Source of the DNA: JAISFI01 sp031553775
GTDB lineage: Bacteria > Bacteroidota > Bacteroidia > Bacteroidales > Azobacteroidaceae
Assembly: GCA_031553775.1 (NCBI GenBank)
Contig: JAVBLA010000051.1
Coordinates: 1 to 62,261 of the forward strand
Length of the DNA: 62,261 nt
Reading direction: 5' to 3'
The translations under genes and the position numbers were made by a program. Shown here piece by piece: positions 41,509 through 50,377 of this stretch; within the stretch, counting starts at the first letter, position 1, and every line of letters begins with the position of its first letter. The notes beneath the pieces were generated by a model, which saw nothing but the letters and a program-made list of their open reading frames with translations, did no database searches and had not been told where the DNA came from.

Positions 41509-42663
41509 ATGAAAGGTATTTTTCCAATCAACAAATTCAGGGAACTCGAAACTCCCTTTTATTACTACGACACAAAAATACTGCGGGAAACGCTCGAATC
41601 GGTCAGAAAAGAGTCGTCCCAATATAATTATCATATTCATTACGCCGTTAAAGCCAATGCCAATTCACGTATCTTGGCTATCATCCGGGAATATGGCATA
41701 GGGGCAGATTGCGTGAGTGGCGGAGAAATACAAGCCGCCTTAAATGCCGGATTTTCACCTGATAAAATTGTTTTTGCAGGTGTTGGAAAAGCCGATTGGG
41801 AAATTAACCTGGGGTTAGACAACAATATTTCCTGCTTTAATGCGGAATCTATCCCGGAAATAGAAGTGATAAACGAACTGGCTGCCGCCAAAGGAAAGAC
41901 TGCTTCCATTGCTCTCCGCGTCAATCCGGAAGTAGATGCGCATACGCATCACTACATCACCACCGGATTGAAAGAAAATAAATTCGGCATTAATCTGAGC
42001 CAGTTAGACGAAGTATTAGACATAACGAGCAAGTGTTCCCATATCAAACTGACCGGCGTTCATTTTCATATCGGGTCACAAATCACCGACCTGACAGCCT
42101 TTCAGGCTTCCTGTTCCCGCATGGTTGAAGTATTGGAATATTTTTCCAGAAGGAGAATTTTTGTTGAGAATGTCAACTTCGGAGGAGGACTCGGAATTGA
42201 TTACCAACATCCTAACCGGCAGGCTATTCCCGATTTCAAAGAATATTTTTCTATATTCTATAAGCATTTCAAAGCCCAACCCGGTCAACAGATACACTTT
42301 GAACCGGGACGATCCGTTGTGGGACAATGCGGGTCGCTAATTACCAAAGTACTTTATGTTAAACAAGGTTGCAGCAAACAATTCGCCATTGTGGATGCCG
42401 GCTTTACGGAGCTTATTCGTCCCGCATTGTACGATGCCTTCCATAAAATAGAAAATATCACGTCGGAAGAAGCGGTCGAAACTTATGACGTGGTAGGCCC
42501 CATCTGTGAATCTTCCGATTGTTTCGGAAAAGCCATCGACCTGAATAAAGTTTCCCGGGGTGATTTATTCGCTTTGCGCTCCGCCGGAGCTTATGGAGAA
42601 ATTATGGCTTCACAATATAATTGCAGAAAATTGCCCAAGGCATATTTTTCAGATTTGATTTGA
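41509..42663 (+). CDS. lysA: Diaminopimelate decarboxylase
   Basis: The 384-residue PLP enzyme makes lysine from meso-diaminopimelate. The PLP lysine is in HYAVKANAN, the phosphate-binding loop in FGGGLGIDY, and active-site Cys and Glu in GPICESSDCFG; it ends in GAYGEIMASQYNCR. Slightly short (usual 400-420) but with all key motifs. Co-transcribed with lysC. Confidence 0.95.
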   Translation: MKGIFPINKFRELETPFYYYDTKILRETLESVRKESSQYNYHIHYAVKANANSRILAIIREYGIGADCVSGGEIQAALNAGFSPDKIVFAGVGKADWEINLGLDNNISCFNAESIPEIEVINELAAAKGKTASIALRVNPEVDAHTHHYITTGLKENKFGINLSQLDEVLDITSKCSHIKLTGVHFHIGSQITDLTAFQASCSRMVEVLEYFSRRRIFVENVNFGGGLGIDYQHPNRQAIPDFKEYFSIFYKHFKAQPGQQIHFEPGRSVVGQCGSLITKVLYVKQGCSKQFAIVDAGFTELIRPALYDAFHKIENITSEEAVETYDVVGPICESSDCFGKAIDLNKVSRGDLFALRSAGAYGEIMASQYNCRKLPKAYFSDLI

Positions 42664-42681
42664 TTAAAACTCACCACGCAC

Positions 42682-43845
42682 ATGTTATTTTTTACTAAAA
42701 TTGAAATCGCACTATTGTCAGGACTGGGAATTTGTTTCATCTGGCAATTCATATATTATTTCTGTTATCTGGGTAAACCGTCCCGATATGGCAATAGCAT
42801 AAAGAAAGGGAAAATTACCTTACCGGCAGAAACTCCTCCGGTATCTGTTATTATCTGTGCCCGGAATGAATCGGAAAACCTGGCTAAATTTCTGCCGTCA
42901 GTTCTGGAGCAGGATTATCCCCAATATGAAGTGATTGTAGTCAATGAAGGCTCTTCTGATGAAAGCGACGAAGTACTGGGAAGTCTGGGAACAAAATACA
43001 AACACTTATACCACACATATGTTCCAAGTGAAGCTAAGAACCTGAGCAAGAAAAAACTCGCAGTGACTTTAGGGATCAAAGCAGCCAAATATGATGTCCT
43101 TCTATTTACTGAAGCCGATTGTAAACCCCTGTCCTCCTCATGGATCAAATCCATGACCCGCCATTTCGACCAGGAAACATCGATTGTAACCGGATACGGG
43201 GCATTCCCTAAAAGCACCGGACTCATTACCAAGCTGGCGGTATTCGACAACCTGATTTCCGGCCTCCAGTATTTATCCAGCACACTCAACAGGAAACCTT
43301 ACATGGGCGTTGGCCGCAATCTGGCCTACCGGAAAGAGTTATTTTTCAGCGAAAACGGTTTTTACACGCATCTGAAACTACATGCCGGTGAAGATGATTT
43401 ATTTGTCAATGAAAAAGCCAATAAAAACAATACTAAAGCAGAAATTTCTCCCGAGAGTGTAACCGTGATGGAAAATTGTTATTTCAGTATATGGAAAGAA
43501 TTGAAAGTCAAGCAGATCACAACATCCAAATATTATAAAAAAGGCCCTGGCATATTTCATTCCCTGACATCCGTTTCCCGTTTGGGATTCTGGGGATTCG
43601 CTCTTACCTGTATCTTACTGAATCCTCTGGAATACATAATTCCCTCGATAGCAGGATTCATCATCCTTTGCAGATGGTTCATTCAGGGATACACCCTGAA
43701 CAAAGCAGCCTCTATTTTACAACAGGAAGAAAAATTTTACTGGAGCATTCCGGTTTTAGATATTATACAACCCTGCTACAATCTGTATTTCAGAATATAT
43801 CATGTGTTTAGAGGGAAATCGGATTACACTTGGAAGATTAATTGA
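42682..43845 (+). CDS. Membrane glycosyltransferase, family 2
   Basis: The 387-residue protein has an N-terminal membrane helix (LLSGLGICFIWQFIYYFCYL), a GT-A domain (about 50-280: PVSVIICARNESENLAKFLPSVLEQDYP; acidic sites VNEGSSDES, EADCKP, GEDDLF) and two C-terminal helices (FWGFALTCILLNPLEYIIPSIAGFIIL). The DxD position reads EAD. Donor and acceptor sugars are unknown; it may act on a cell-wall or exopolysaccharide precursor. It starts 19 bases after lysA. Its stop codon lies inside the left arm of the hairpin at 43840. Confidence 0.85.
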   Translation: MLFFTKIEIALLSGLGICFIWQFIYYFCYLGKPSRYGNSIKKGKITLPAETPPVSVIICARNESENLAKFLPSVLEQDYPQYEVIVVNEGSSDESDEVLGSLGTKYKHLYHTYVPSEAKNLSKKKLAVTLGIKAAKYDVLLFTEADCKPLSSSWIKSMTRHFDQETSIVTGYGAFPKSTGLITKLAVFDNLISGLQYLSSTLNRKPYMGVGRNLAYRKELFFSENGFYTHLKLHAGEDDLFVNEKANKNNTKAEISPESVTVMENCYFSIWKELKVKQITTSKYYKKGPGIFHSLTSVSRLGFWGFALTCILLNPLEYIIPSIAGFIILCRWFIQGYTLNKAASILQQEEKFYWSIPVLDIIQPCYNLYFRIYHVFRGKSDYTWKIN

Positions 43846-43939
43846 AAATTGAGAATTGAAAATTGAAAATTGAAAATTGAAAATTATAATTACACAAACG
43901 GTATTTTCATTTTCAATTTTCAATTCTCAATTTTCAATT
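43840..43939. repeat. Heptamer repeat (TTGAAAA) forming a 31-bp perfect hairpin
   Basis: Tandem TTGAAAA units at 43840-43886 are answered by their reverse complement at 43909-43939; 43840-43870 and 43909-43939 are perfect 31-base inverted repeats, including the same GAGAATTG variant unit. It lies exactly between convergent genes and probably works as a bidirectional terminator. Similar heptamer runs occur near 51434, 59404, 59512 and 60224. Confidence 0.85.
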
Positions 43940-45274
43940 CTAAATAACTCCCTGCGCCATAATAGCCTTCGCCACCTTCATAAACCCAGCCACATTAGCA
44001 CCTTTCACATAGTTGATATAGCCGTCGGATTCCGTACCATATTTCACACATTGCGTATGGATATCCTGCATGATGCTCTTTAACTTGGCATCCACTTCTT
44101 TGCGGCTCCAACTCAGGCGAATGGAGTTTTGAGTCATTTCCAGGGCGGAAGTAGCAACACCTCCTGCATTAGCGGCTTTACCAGGTGCATAAAAAATCTT
44201 TGCCTGCTGGAATACTTCAATGGCCCCCGGAGTGGAAGGCATGTTCGCCCCTTCAGATACAGCCATGCAACCATTAGCTACGAGTGCTTTTGCTTCATCT
44301 TCATTAATTTCATTCTGGGTAGCCGACGGGAGGGCGATATCGCATTTTTCATTCCATGGACGGGATCCTGCCACGTATTTACAGTTATATTTTTCGGCAT
44401 ATTCTTTAATACGGCCCCAGTAGATACCTTTCAGTTCCATCACAAAATCCAGTTTTTCCCGGTCTATTCCATCCGGATCATAGATATAGCCATCCGAATC
44501 CGAAAGTGTTACCACTTTTGCACCCAGCTCAATCAGTTTTTCAACAGTATATTGAGCCACATTCCCGGAACCGGAAACGGCACAGACTTTACCTTTAATA
44601 TCCATATTTTTGGTTTTCAGCATTTCCTGCAGGAAATAAATATTTCCGTATCCGGTAGCTTCCGGACGGATCAAAGATCCTCCGAATTCAATGCCTTTAC
44701 CTGTAAAAGTACCGGTATTTTCAGATGCCAGTTTTTTATACATACCATACATATAAGCTACTTCACGGCCTCCTACTCCGATATCTCCGGCAGGAACGTC
44801 AGTATCCGGACCTATATGTTTCCATAATTCCAACATATAGGCCTGACAGAAACGCATGATTTCCGCGGTAGATTTTCCCCTCGGAGAGAAATCAGAACCA
44901 CCTTTACCTCCACCCATAGGAAGTGTTGTCAATGAGTTTTTGAATGTTTGCTCAAAAGCAAGAAATTTCAGGATCGACTGGTTCACAGAAGTATGAAAAC
45001 GGGTTCCTCCCTTATACGGACCAATCGCATTGTTATGTTGAATCCTGAAACCCATATTGGTTTTAACATTTCCCTTATCGTCAACCCAGGTCACACGAAA
45101 AGAAAAAATCCTATCGGGAATGCATAAGCGCTCGATAAGATTTGCTTTTTCAAACTCAGGATGTTGATTGTACACTTCTTCTATAGAACCAAGTACCTCT
45201 TCTACTGCCTGATGGTATTCCGGTTCGTTCGGAAACCTCTTTTTCAAATCATTTAATACGTCTTGCAATTTCAT
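43940..45274 (-). CDS. gdhA: NADP-type glutamate dehydrogenase
   Basis: The 444-residue hexameric enzyme assimilates ammonia into glutamate. Signatures: PMGGGKGGSDFSPRGK with catalytic Lys, PAGDIGVGGREVAYMYG, nucleotide-binding VSGSGNVAQYTVEK, and ALPSATQNEINEDEAKALV. Length and motifs fit the anabolic NADP enzyme of Bacteroidota. It is monocistronic with its own promoter upstream. Confidence 0.96.
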   Translation of the reverse strand: MKLQDVLNDLKKRFPNEPEYHQAVEEVLGSIEEVYNQHPEFEKANLIERLCIPDRIFSFRVTWVDDKGNVKTNMGFRIQHNNAIGPYKGGTRFHTSVNQSILKFLAFEQTFKNSLTTLPMGGGKGGSDFSPRGKSTAEIMRFCQAYMLELWKHIGPDTDVPAGDIGVGGREVAYMYGMYKKLASENTGTFTGKGIEFGGSLIRPEATGYGNIYFLQEMLKTKNMDIKGKVCAVSGSGNVAQYTVEKLIELGAKVVTLSDSDGYIYDPDGIDREKLDFVMELKGIYWGRIKEYAEKYNCKYVAGSRPWNEKCDIALPSATQNEINEDEAKALVANGCMAVSEGANMPSTPGAIEVFQQAKIFYAPGKAANAGGVATSALEMTQNSIRLSWSRKEVDAKLKSIMQDIHTQCVKYGTESDGYINYVKGANVAGFMKVAKAIMAQGVI

Positions 45275-45333
45275 TTTTCTTGTTTAATTATAGTAATTCT
45301 AAAGACATTATATTGTGCGGTTAAATGTGGATG

Positions 45334-45363
45334 CAAAAATACAACATTTTTTTGAAAATCAAA
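45334..45363 (-). promoter_or_regulatory. Promoter of gdhA
   Basis: Minus-strand TTTG (45363-45360), 18 bases, TATTTTTG (45341-45334); spacing one base short of consensus. About 60 bases upstream of the start codon. Confidence 0.55.
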
Positions 45364-45469
45364 ATAATTCGATAGTATTTTCGAAGAAAAATATCATATT
45401 GATATTAAATGATTATTTTTTCTTTCTTTTTCTTATTGTAACGACGAAATACGTACCTTTTTTTGCTGC

Positions 45470-45610
45470 GCCAAAAAAAGGTACCAAAAAAAGGCGCTTT
45501 GTCGAAAAGAACTTACTCAATCGCTGCGCTCTTTCGCTTCGGACAGCTTTTCGACAACAAGGTATTGTCCCCCTGCCCCCAACGGGGGATTGACCGGGCT
45601 TCGCCCGGGT
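45470..45610. repeat. G+C-rich repeat-like intergenic block with small hairpins
   Basis: Unlike its A+T-rich surroundings, this block has tight hairpins such as CCCCC-AAC-GGGGG (45576-45588) and CCGGGC-TTC-GCCCGG (45594-45608). Short ORFs here show no family likeness. It is the left part of a repeat cluster filling the 934-base gene-free gap 45275-46208. Confidence 0.55.
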
Positions 45611-45656
45611 GGGTTTGGCGGTATTTGCCGGATTTCGTCATTGCGATTCCCTACCC

Positions 45657-45732
45657 CGTCATTGCGAGGAGGAACGACGAAACAATTTCCTGCCAATCGC
45701 AAGGGATTGCTTCGCTGTCGCTCGCAATGACG
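45657..45732. repeat. Dispersed palindromic repeat, copy 2 (CGTCATTGCGAG...)
   Basis: Same outer arms as copy 1 at 5002: CGTCATTGCGAG (45657-45668) and CTCGCAATGACG (45721-45732), with a diverged core but conserved GGGATTGCTTCGCT. A partial third copy of the left arm starts at 45636. Confidence 0.85.
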
Positions 45733-45779
45733 GTTATCTTCATCAGAATAAACCTTATGCAAAATGTTCATTTGATTAA

Positions 45780-45960
45780 ATGAACGGCCGATGCGGTTTC
45801 GCCTTCGGCCTCGGGCCAGTGGCGTGAAGAAAAATACGCAGTGTAGGCGTTAAGAACAAAGCGCTGTTTGAGCACCGGAGGTGCGAGTTCGATTCGTTTA
45901 GCCGGAATGAAGTATTTTTTAGCCAATGGGACGCAGCCTTGAAAAGTGCGTTTAAGCGGG
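45780..45960. repeat. Conserved-looking intergenic repeat with false ORF
   Basis: A moderately G+C-rich stretch whose minus-strand frame reads SSRHWPEAEGETAS and PAKRIELAPPVLKQRF. I recall near-identical phrases in many spurious Bacteroidales annotations, suggesting a multicopy non-coding element rather than a protein. It carries a small palindromic start (CGGTTTCGCCTTCGGCCTCG). Confidence 0.5.
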
Positions 45961-46132
45961 AGCAATAAGCATACTTGCATGGTTATTGTGGAGCGTAGCA
46001 CTTTCAATTGAATTAATTTTTAGCTCCTTTTTTTATCAAGAAAAAAGAATATATAAAATTACATTAATTAATATACAACTTTTATTTTGGTTAAAAAAAC
46101 AAAAACAAATCCCATACCGCTCTTTTTTGTAG

Positions 46133-46140
46133 TACTTTTG
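46133..46140 (+). promoter_or_regulatory. -7 box of the ftsX operon
   Basis: TACTTTTG is a full match to TAnnTTTG, 68 bases before the ftsX ATG. The -33 element is weak. Confidence 0.55.
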
Positions 46141-46208
46141 CAGCAAATTTGGGTATATTGTTTTTAATCCAAATCATTTCTCGGATATTTTGAAATTTAC
46201 GTAGAAGT

Positions 46209-47087
46209 ATGACAAAAAAAAACAATCGCAGTTCTATTACATTTTTCAATTCAAGGCTGACTTCTACAATAAGTATTTCTTTGGTACTTTTTTTGTTAGG
46301 GTTGATCATTCTGTTAGGACTGTTTGCCAATAACCTTTCTACTTATGTAAAAGAGAACCTGTCTTTTTCCATCATTCTGGGAGAAAACATGAAGGAAACA
46401 CAAATCCTCAGTCTGCAAAAAAGATTGGAATCATCCGCATTTGTAAAATCCACTACATTTATATCCAAAGAACAGGCAGCCAAAGAACTGGAAGAAGAAT
46501 TAGGGGAAAATCCTGAAAATTTCCTGGGGTATAATCCTTTACTACCTTCTTTGGAAGTTCGTTTAAATGCGGCATATGCAAATAACGACAGTATCACTAT
46601 CGTTGAAAAAAAAATCAGGCAGGACTCTAATGTAAGGGATGTAATGTACAGGAAAGACTTATTGCAAATGGTCAATGAGAATCTACAGAAGTTGGGATTG
46701 ATCCTGTTGATACTGGCTGTAGTACTCCTTACCATTTCTTTTGCCCTGATCAGTAATACGATCCGTTTGACCATATACTCCAAAAGGTTTATTATTCATA
46801 CAATGAAACTGGTAGGTGCCACCGGAGGTTTTATCAGAAAACCTTTCATCTGGAATAATATGGGGGCAGGCATAATCGCTGCTGTGATTGCCATATCCCT
46901 ATTAACCGGCTTATTAGGCTATCTTTCACAGGAAATCAGCAATTTCTGGGATTTAATCAATATACAAATGCTGGTTGTCGTATTTGTTGCAGTTATCCTT
47001 TTAGGCATCATCATTTCTGCAACAGCTACATTTTTCGCTGTGAACAAATACCTGAGAATGCGTGTAGACAATTTATATTACATATAA
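46209..47087 (+). CDS. ftsX: Cell-division protein FtsX
   Basis: The 292-residue membrane protein has the FtsX plan: cytoplasmic N-terminus, first helix (ISLVLFLLGLIILLGLFANNL), extracytoplasmic loop (about 45-155), then three helices (LGLILLILAVVLLTISFALIS; AGIIAAVIAISLLTGLLGYL; MLVVVFVAVILLGIIISATATFF) with the MKLVGATGGFIRKPF loop between. It partners FtsE (39492) to regulate wall hydrolases. It heads an operon through folK. Confidence 0.93.
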   Translation: MTKKNNRSSITFFNSRLTSTISISLVLFLLGLIILLGLFANNLSTYVKENLSFSIILGENMKETQILSLQKRLESSAFVKSTTFISKEQAAKELEEELGENPENFLGYNPLLPSLEVRLNAAYANNDSITIVEKKIRQDSNVRDVMYRKDLLQMVNENLQKLGLILLILAVVLLTISFALISNTIRLTIYSKRFIIHTMKLVGATGGFIRKPFIWNNMGAGIIAAVIAISLLTGLLGYLSQEISNFWDLINIQMLVVVFVAVILLGIIISATATFFAVNKYLRMRVDNLYYI

Positions 47088-47103
47088 TAAACACATCAAT
47101 CAA

Positions 47104-47352
47104 ATGAATAACAAAAAAGATTTTGCATTAGGTAAGGAAAATTTTCTGATTCTGGCTATCGCCATGATTATCATTATTCTCGGATTCTGCCTGATGCTGG
47201 GAGGGGCAACTACGGAAGAAACCGGTTTCAATCCGGATATATTCAGTACCCGGCGTATTGTTATTGCTCCATTGGTCACTCTGTTCGGATTTGCATTAAT
47301 AGCTGTGGCCATCCTCAAAAAAAATAAAAATAAAGAATCGAAAAACGATTAA
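47104..47352 (+). CDS. DUF3098 small membrane protein
   Basis: An 82-residue protein with two membrane helices (ILAIAMIIIILGFCLMLGG and IVIAPLVTLFGFALIAVAIL) and the family core FNPDIFSTRRI between them. DUF3098 proteins regularly sit between ftsX and uppP in Bacteroidota, which suggests a cell-envelope role; the function is not known. Basic C-terminal tail. Confidence 0.9.
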   Translation: MNNKKDFALGKENFLILAIAMIIIILGFCLMLGGATTEETGFNPDIFSTRRIVIAPLVTLFGFALIAVAILKKNKNKESKND

Positions 47353-47355
47353 ATA

Positions 47356-48162
47356 GTGGAGGAAATTACATGGTTACAAGCCTTGATACTAGGAATTGTA
47401 CAAGGCCTGACAGAATATTTGCCTGTAAGTAGCAGTGGTCATTTAACAATATTCGGAACATTATTCGGGTTCGGAGGAGAAGAAAACCTTACATTTGCTA
47501 TTGTAGTGCATACAGCAACCGTTTTAAGTACGATCGTGGTACTATGGAACGAAATATGGAAAATTCTTCGGGGAATATTCAAATTCAAATGGAATGAAGA
47601 AACTGAATATTTCTGTAAAATATTGATATCGATGGTCCCCGTCGGACTGGTAGGTATTTTTCTGAAAGATTATGTGGAATCACTATTCGGAAGCGGTTTA
47701 CTGATTGTGGGGTGTATGTTATTGCTCACGGCAGCATTGTTGTACTTTTCTTATATCGCAAAACCCAGGCAAAAAGAAAAGATTTCTTTCAAAGATGCTC
47801 TTATTATCGGTATCAGCCAGGCAATTGCCGTTATGCCCGGTTTGTCCCGTTCCGGAACAACGATTTCCACCGGATTATTATTGGGGAATAAAAAGGAAAG
47901 TGTCGCTACTTTTTCTTTTTTAATGGTGATTATTCCTATTTTAGGAGAATCTTTCCTCGATCTGATGAAAGGCAATTTTTCTGCAGAGCAATCCGGAATT
48001 TCAGGCATTAGCCTGACCATTGGGTTTATCGCAGCATTTATTTCAGGCTCAATCGCTTGCAAGTGGATGTTGAATTTAGTCAAAAAGGGCAAACTGATAT
48101 ACTTTGCATACTATTGTATTGCAGCCGGTCTTTTTGCCATTATCTATTCTTTTATACATTGA
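47356..48162 (+). CDS. uppP: Undecaprenyl-diphosphate phosphatase
   Basis: The 268-residue polytopic enzyme recycles undecaprenyl pyrophosphate to the lipid carrier for peptidoglycan and glycan synthesis. Both active-site motifs are present: QGLTEYLPVSSSGH near the N-terminus and MPGLSRSGTTIS around residue 155. The start is GTG, four bases after the DUF3098 stop. Its stop is one base from truB. Confidence 0.96.
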   Translation: MEEITWLQALILGIVQGLTEYLPVSSSGHLTIFGTLFGFGGEENLTFAIVVHTATVLSTIVVLWNEIWKILRGIFKFKWNEETEYFCKILISMVPVGLVGIFLKDYVESLFGSGLLIVGCMLLLTAALLYFSYIAKPRQKEKISFKDALIIGISQAIAVMPGLSRSGTTISTGLLLGNKKESVATFSFLMVIIPILGESFLDLMKGNFSAEQSGISGISLTIGFIAAFISGSIACKWMLNLVKKGKLIYFAYYCIAAGLFAIIYSFIH

Positions 48163-48163
48163 A

Positions 48164-48856
48164 ATGGATTTTAGAGAAGGAGAAATTATTTATTTTAACA
48201 AGCCTCTGCACTGGACATCTTTCGATCTGGTTGCCAAGATAAGGTATAAAATCTCCCGTTTTCTGAATCAAAAAAAAATAAAGGTAGGACATGCCGGTAC
48301 TTTAGACCCTCTGGCAACAGGAGTTTTAATTATATGTACAGGTAAAGCCACCAAAAGAATTGAAGAATTCCAGTACCAGACCAAAGAATATATAGCCACC
48401 ATACGGCTCGGAGCTACCACTCCTTCTTTTGACCTGGAAACAGAAATCGACGGTACTTATCCTACCGGACATATCACCCGGGAGGCAACAGAAGCGGTTT
48501 TGCAAAAATTCATTGGCCGTATCGAACAGATACCGCCTGCTTATTCGGCTTGTAAGATTAAAGGAGAAAGGGCTTATGAGCTGGCCAGAAGCGGACAAAA
48601 TGTCGAGTTGAAACCTAAAGAACTGGTCATTGACGAGATAGAGCTGACTGCTTTCAACCTGCCGGAAATAACTATCCGGGTGGTATGCAGTAAAGGGACT
48701 TACATCCGTGCTTTGGCCAGAGATATCGGACTGGCATTGAAAACAGGTGCGCACCTGACCGGGCTGATCCGGACAAGGATCGGAGATGTCACCCTGCAGG
48801 ATTGCATGTCGGCAGATGATTTCGGCAAGCTCCTGGAAGAATTGGAAAATAAATAA
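48164..48856 (+). CDS. truB: tRNA pseudouridine-55 synthase
   Basis: TruB converts U55 in the T loop of tRNAs. The catalytic Asp is in GHAGTLDPLATGVL, with YxA motif AYSACKIKGERAYELAR and KGTYIRALARDIG. The ATG at 48164 (MDFREGEIIYFNKP) gives a normal 230-residue protein; an upstream in-frame Met would overlap uppP by 59 bases and is unlikely. Confidence 0.96.
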   Translation: MDFREGEIIYFNKPLHWTSFDLVAKIRYKISRFLNQKKIKVGHAGTLDPLATGVLIICTGKATKRIEEFQYQTKEYIATIRLGATTPSFDLETEIDGTYPTGHITREATEAVLQKFIGRIEQIPPAYSACKIKGERAYELARSGQNVELKPKELVIDEIELTAFNLPEITIRVVCSKGTYIRALARDIGLALKTGAHLTGLIRTRIGDVTLQDCMSADDFGKLLEELENK

Positions 48857-48872
48857 CAAAATATATTCGAGC

Positions 48873-49922
48873 ATGAAACTTTCAAAATTTAAATTTAACC
48901 TCCCGGACGAATTAGTCGCCATGCAACCTGAGAAAAACAGAGATGAATCCAGACTGATGGTTGTTGACCGGAAAACAGGCGAGATGAAACACGGGACATT
49001 CAAAGATATCCTGGATTATTTCGGAGATAAAGACCTGTTCATTTTTAACGATACGCAGGTTTTCCCTGCCAGGTTATACGGAAACAAAGAAAAAACGGGA
49101 GCTAAAATAGAGGTATTCCTGCTCCGTGAACTGAATCAGGAACTTCGTTTGTGGGATGTACTGGTAGACCCTGCCCGTAAAATAAGAATCGGTAATAAAT
49201 TGTATTTCGGAGAAGACGATTCTATGGTTGCTGAAGTTATCGACAATACAACCTCCCGTGGAAGAACGCTCCGCTTCCTGTACGACGGTCCGCACGATGA
49301 ATTCAAAAAGAACCTGTTTGCTTTAGGAGAAACACCTCTACCGAAATATATCGATCGCCCGGTAGAAGAAGATGATGCCGATAGGTATCAGACTATTTTT
49401 GCAAAAAATGAAGGTGCAGTAATCGCTCCTGCAGCAGGCTTGCATTTCAGCAGGGAGTTATTGAAACGGCTCGAGATCAAAGGTTGCGAATTCTCATTCA
49501 TTACCGCACATTGCGGATTGGGAAATTTCAGGGAAATCGATGTGGAAGACCTTACCAAACACAAGATGGATTCCGAACAAATGGTTATCGATGCTGAAGC
49601 TGTACGTTTAGTCAACAAGGCCAAAGATAACAACCAGAATGTCTGCGCCGTAGGAACTACAGTCATGCGTGCCATTGAAAGCACCGTAACCACCGGAGGT
49701 CACCTGAAAGAATTCAACGGATGGAGTAACAAGTTTATTTTCCCTTCTTATGATTTCACTGTGGCGACCCATATGATTACCAATTTTCATATGCCTCTAT
49801 CCACTATGCTGATGATGACCTGTGCTTTCGGCAACTATGATATTATCATGGATGCCTATCAAACCGCCGTCAAGGAAAAATACCGTTTTGGAGCATATGG
49901 CGATGCTATGCTGATTATTTGA
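48873..49922 (+). CDS. queA: S-adenosylmethionine:tRNA ribosyltransferase-isomerase
   Basis: QueA adds the cyclopentene-diol precursor during queuosine synthesis in tRNA. The start at 48873 (MKLSKFKFNLPDELVAMQP) matches the family; the product has 349 residues. Motifs: RDESRLMVVDRKTGE, IFNDTQVFPARLYG, PAAGLHFSRELL, HCGLGNFREID, NKFIFPSYDF, THMITNFHMPLSTMLMM. It overlaps folK by one base. Confidence 0.96.
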   Translation: MKLSKFKFNLPDELVAMQPEKNRDESRLMVVDRKTGEMKHGTFKDILDYFGDKDLFIFNDTQVFPARLYGNKEKTGAKIEVFLLRELNQELRLWDVLVDPARKIRIGNKLYFGEDDSMVAEVIDNTTSRGRTLRFLYDGPHDEFKKNLFALGETPLPKYIDRPVEEDDADRYQTIFAKNEGAVIAPAAGLHFSRELLKRLEIKGCEFSFITAHCGLGNFREIDVEDLTKHKMDSEQMVIDAEAVRLVNKAKDNNQNVCAVGTTVMRAIESTVTTGGHLKEFNGWSNKFIFPSYDFTVATHMITNFHMPLSTMLMMTCAFGNYDIIMDAYQTAVKEKYRFGAYGDAMLII

Positions 49923-50362
49923 TGAATCAGTTGCCATTACCCATCCACACAGTCTACCTGGGCTTAGGAACCAATCTGGGCGACCGGCATGCCCATCTCA
50001 AAGAAGCTATCCGGCAGATCGGAGAAAGGATCGGAAATGTTATTGCAACATCTTCCGTTCTTGAGACCCAACCCTGGAGGTTCGAATCGCCTCATGTTTT
50101 TTTGAACATGGCAATGGGCGTTACCACCCGCTTAACTCCGAGGATGGTGCTATTTATCACTCAGTCGATAGAACGAGAAATGGGACGCATGGAAAAATCA
50201 TCACATGCGTACCAGGACAGGATTATCGATATCGATATGATTACTTATGATTCGTTGGTTATCCAAACAGAAGAATTGCGAATTCCACATCCCCGCTACA
50301 GAGAAAGAGATTTTGTCAGGCTGCCCTTATCGGAAATAGCCCCGGAATTATTCGAAGATTGA
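49922..50362 (+). CDS. folK: 7,8-dihydro-6-hydroxymethylpterin pyrophosphokinase
   Basis: HPPK activates the pterin in folate synthesis. The 146-residue protein shows YLGLGTNLGDRHAHL, SSVLETQPW, and the signature DRIIDIDMITYDSL followed by RIPHPRYRERDFVRLPLSEIAP. Start ATG at 49922 overlaps the queA stop. It is convergent with folE, another folate gene, 15 bases away. Confidence 0.96.
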   Translation: MNQLPLPIHTVYLGLGTNLGDRHAHLKEAIRQIGERIGNVIATSSVLETQPWRFESPHVFLNMAMGVTTRLTPRMVLFITQSIEREMGRMEKSSHAYQDRIIDIDMITYDSLVIQTEELRIPHPRYRERDFVRLPLSEIAPELFED

Positions 50363-50377
50363 GAAACAGTTTCTGAG

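Noticed and set aside
43840..43939. CRISPR-like array
   Set aside because: Units are 7 bases with no spacers and no cas genes; it is a simple heptamer repeat. No CRISPR array was seen anywhere in the window.
45768..46007. 79-codon minus-strand ORF as a real protein
   Set aside because: The phrase recurs in spurious annotations as I remember them; treated as a repeat until coding evidence exists.
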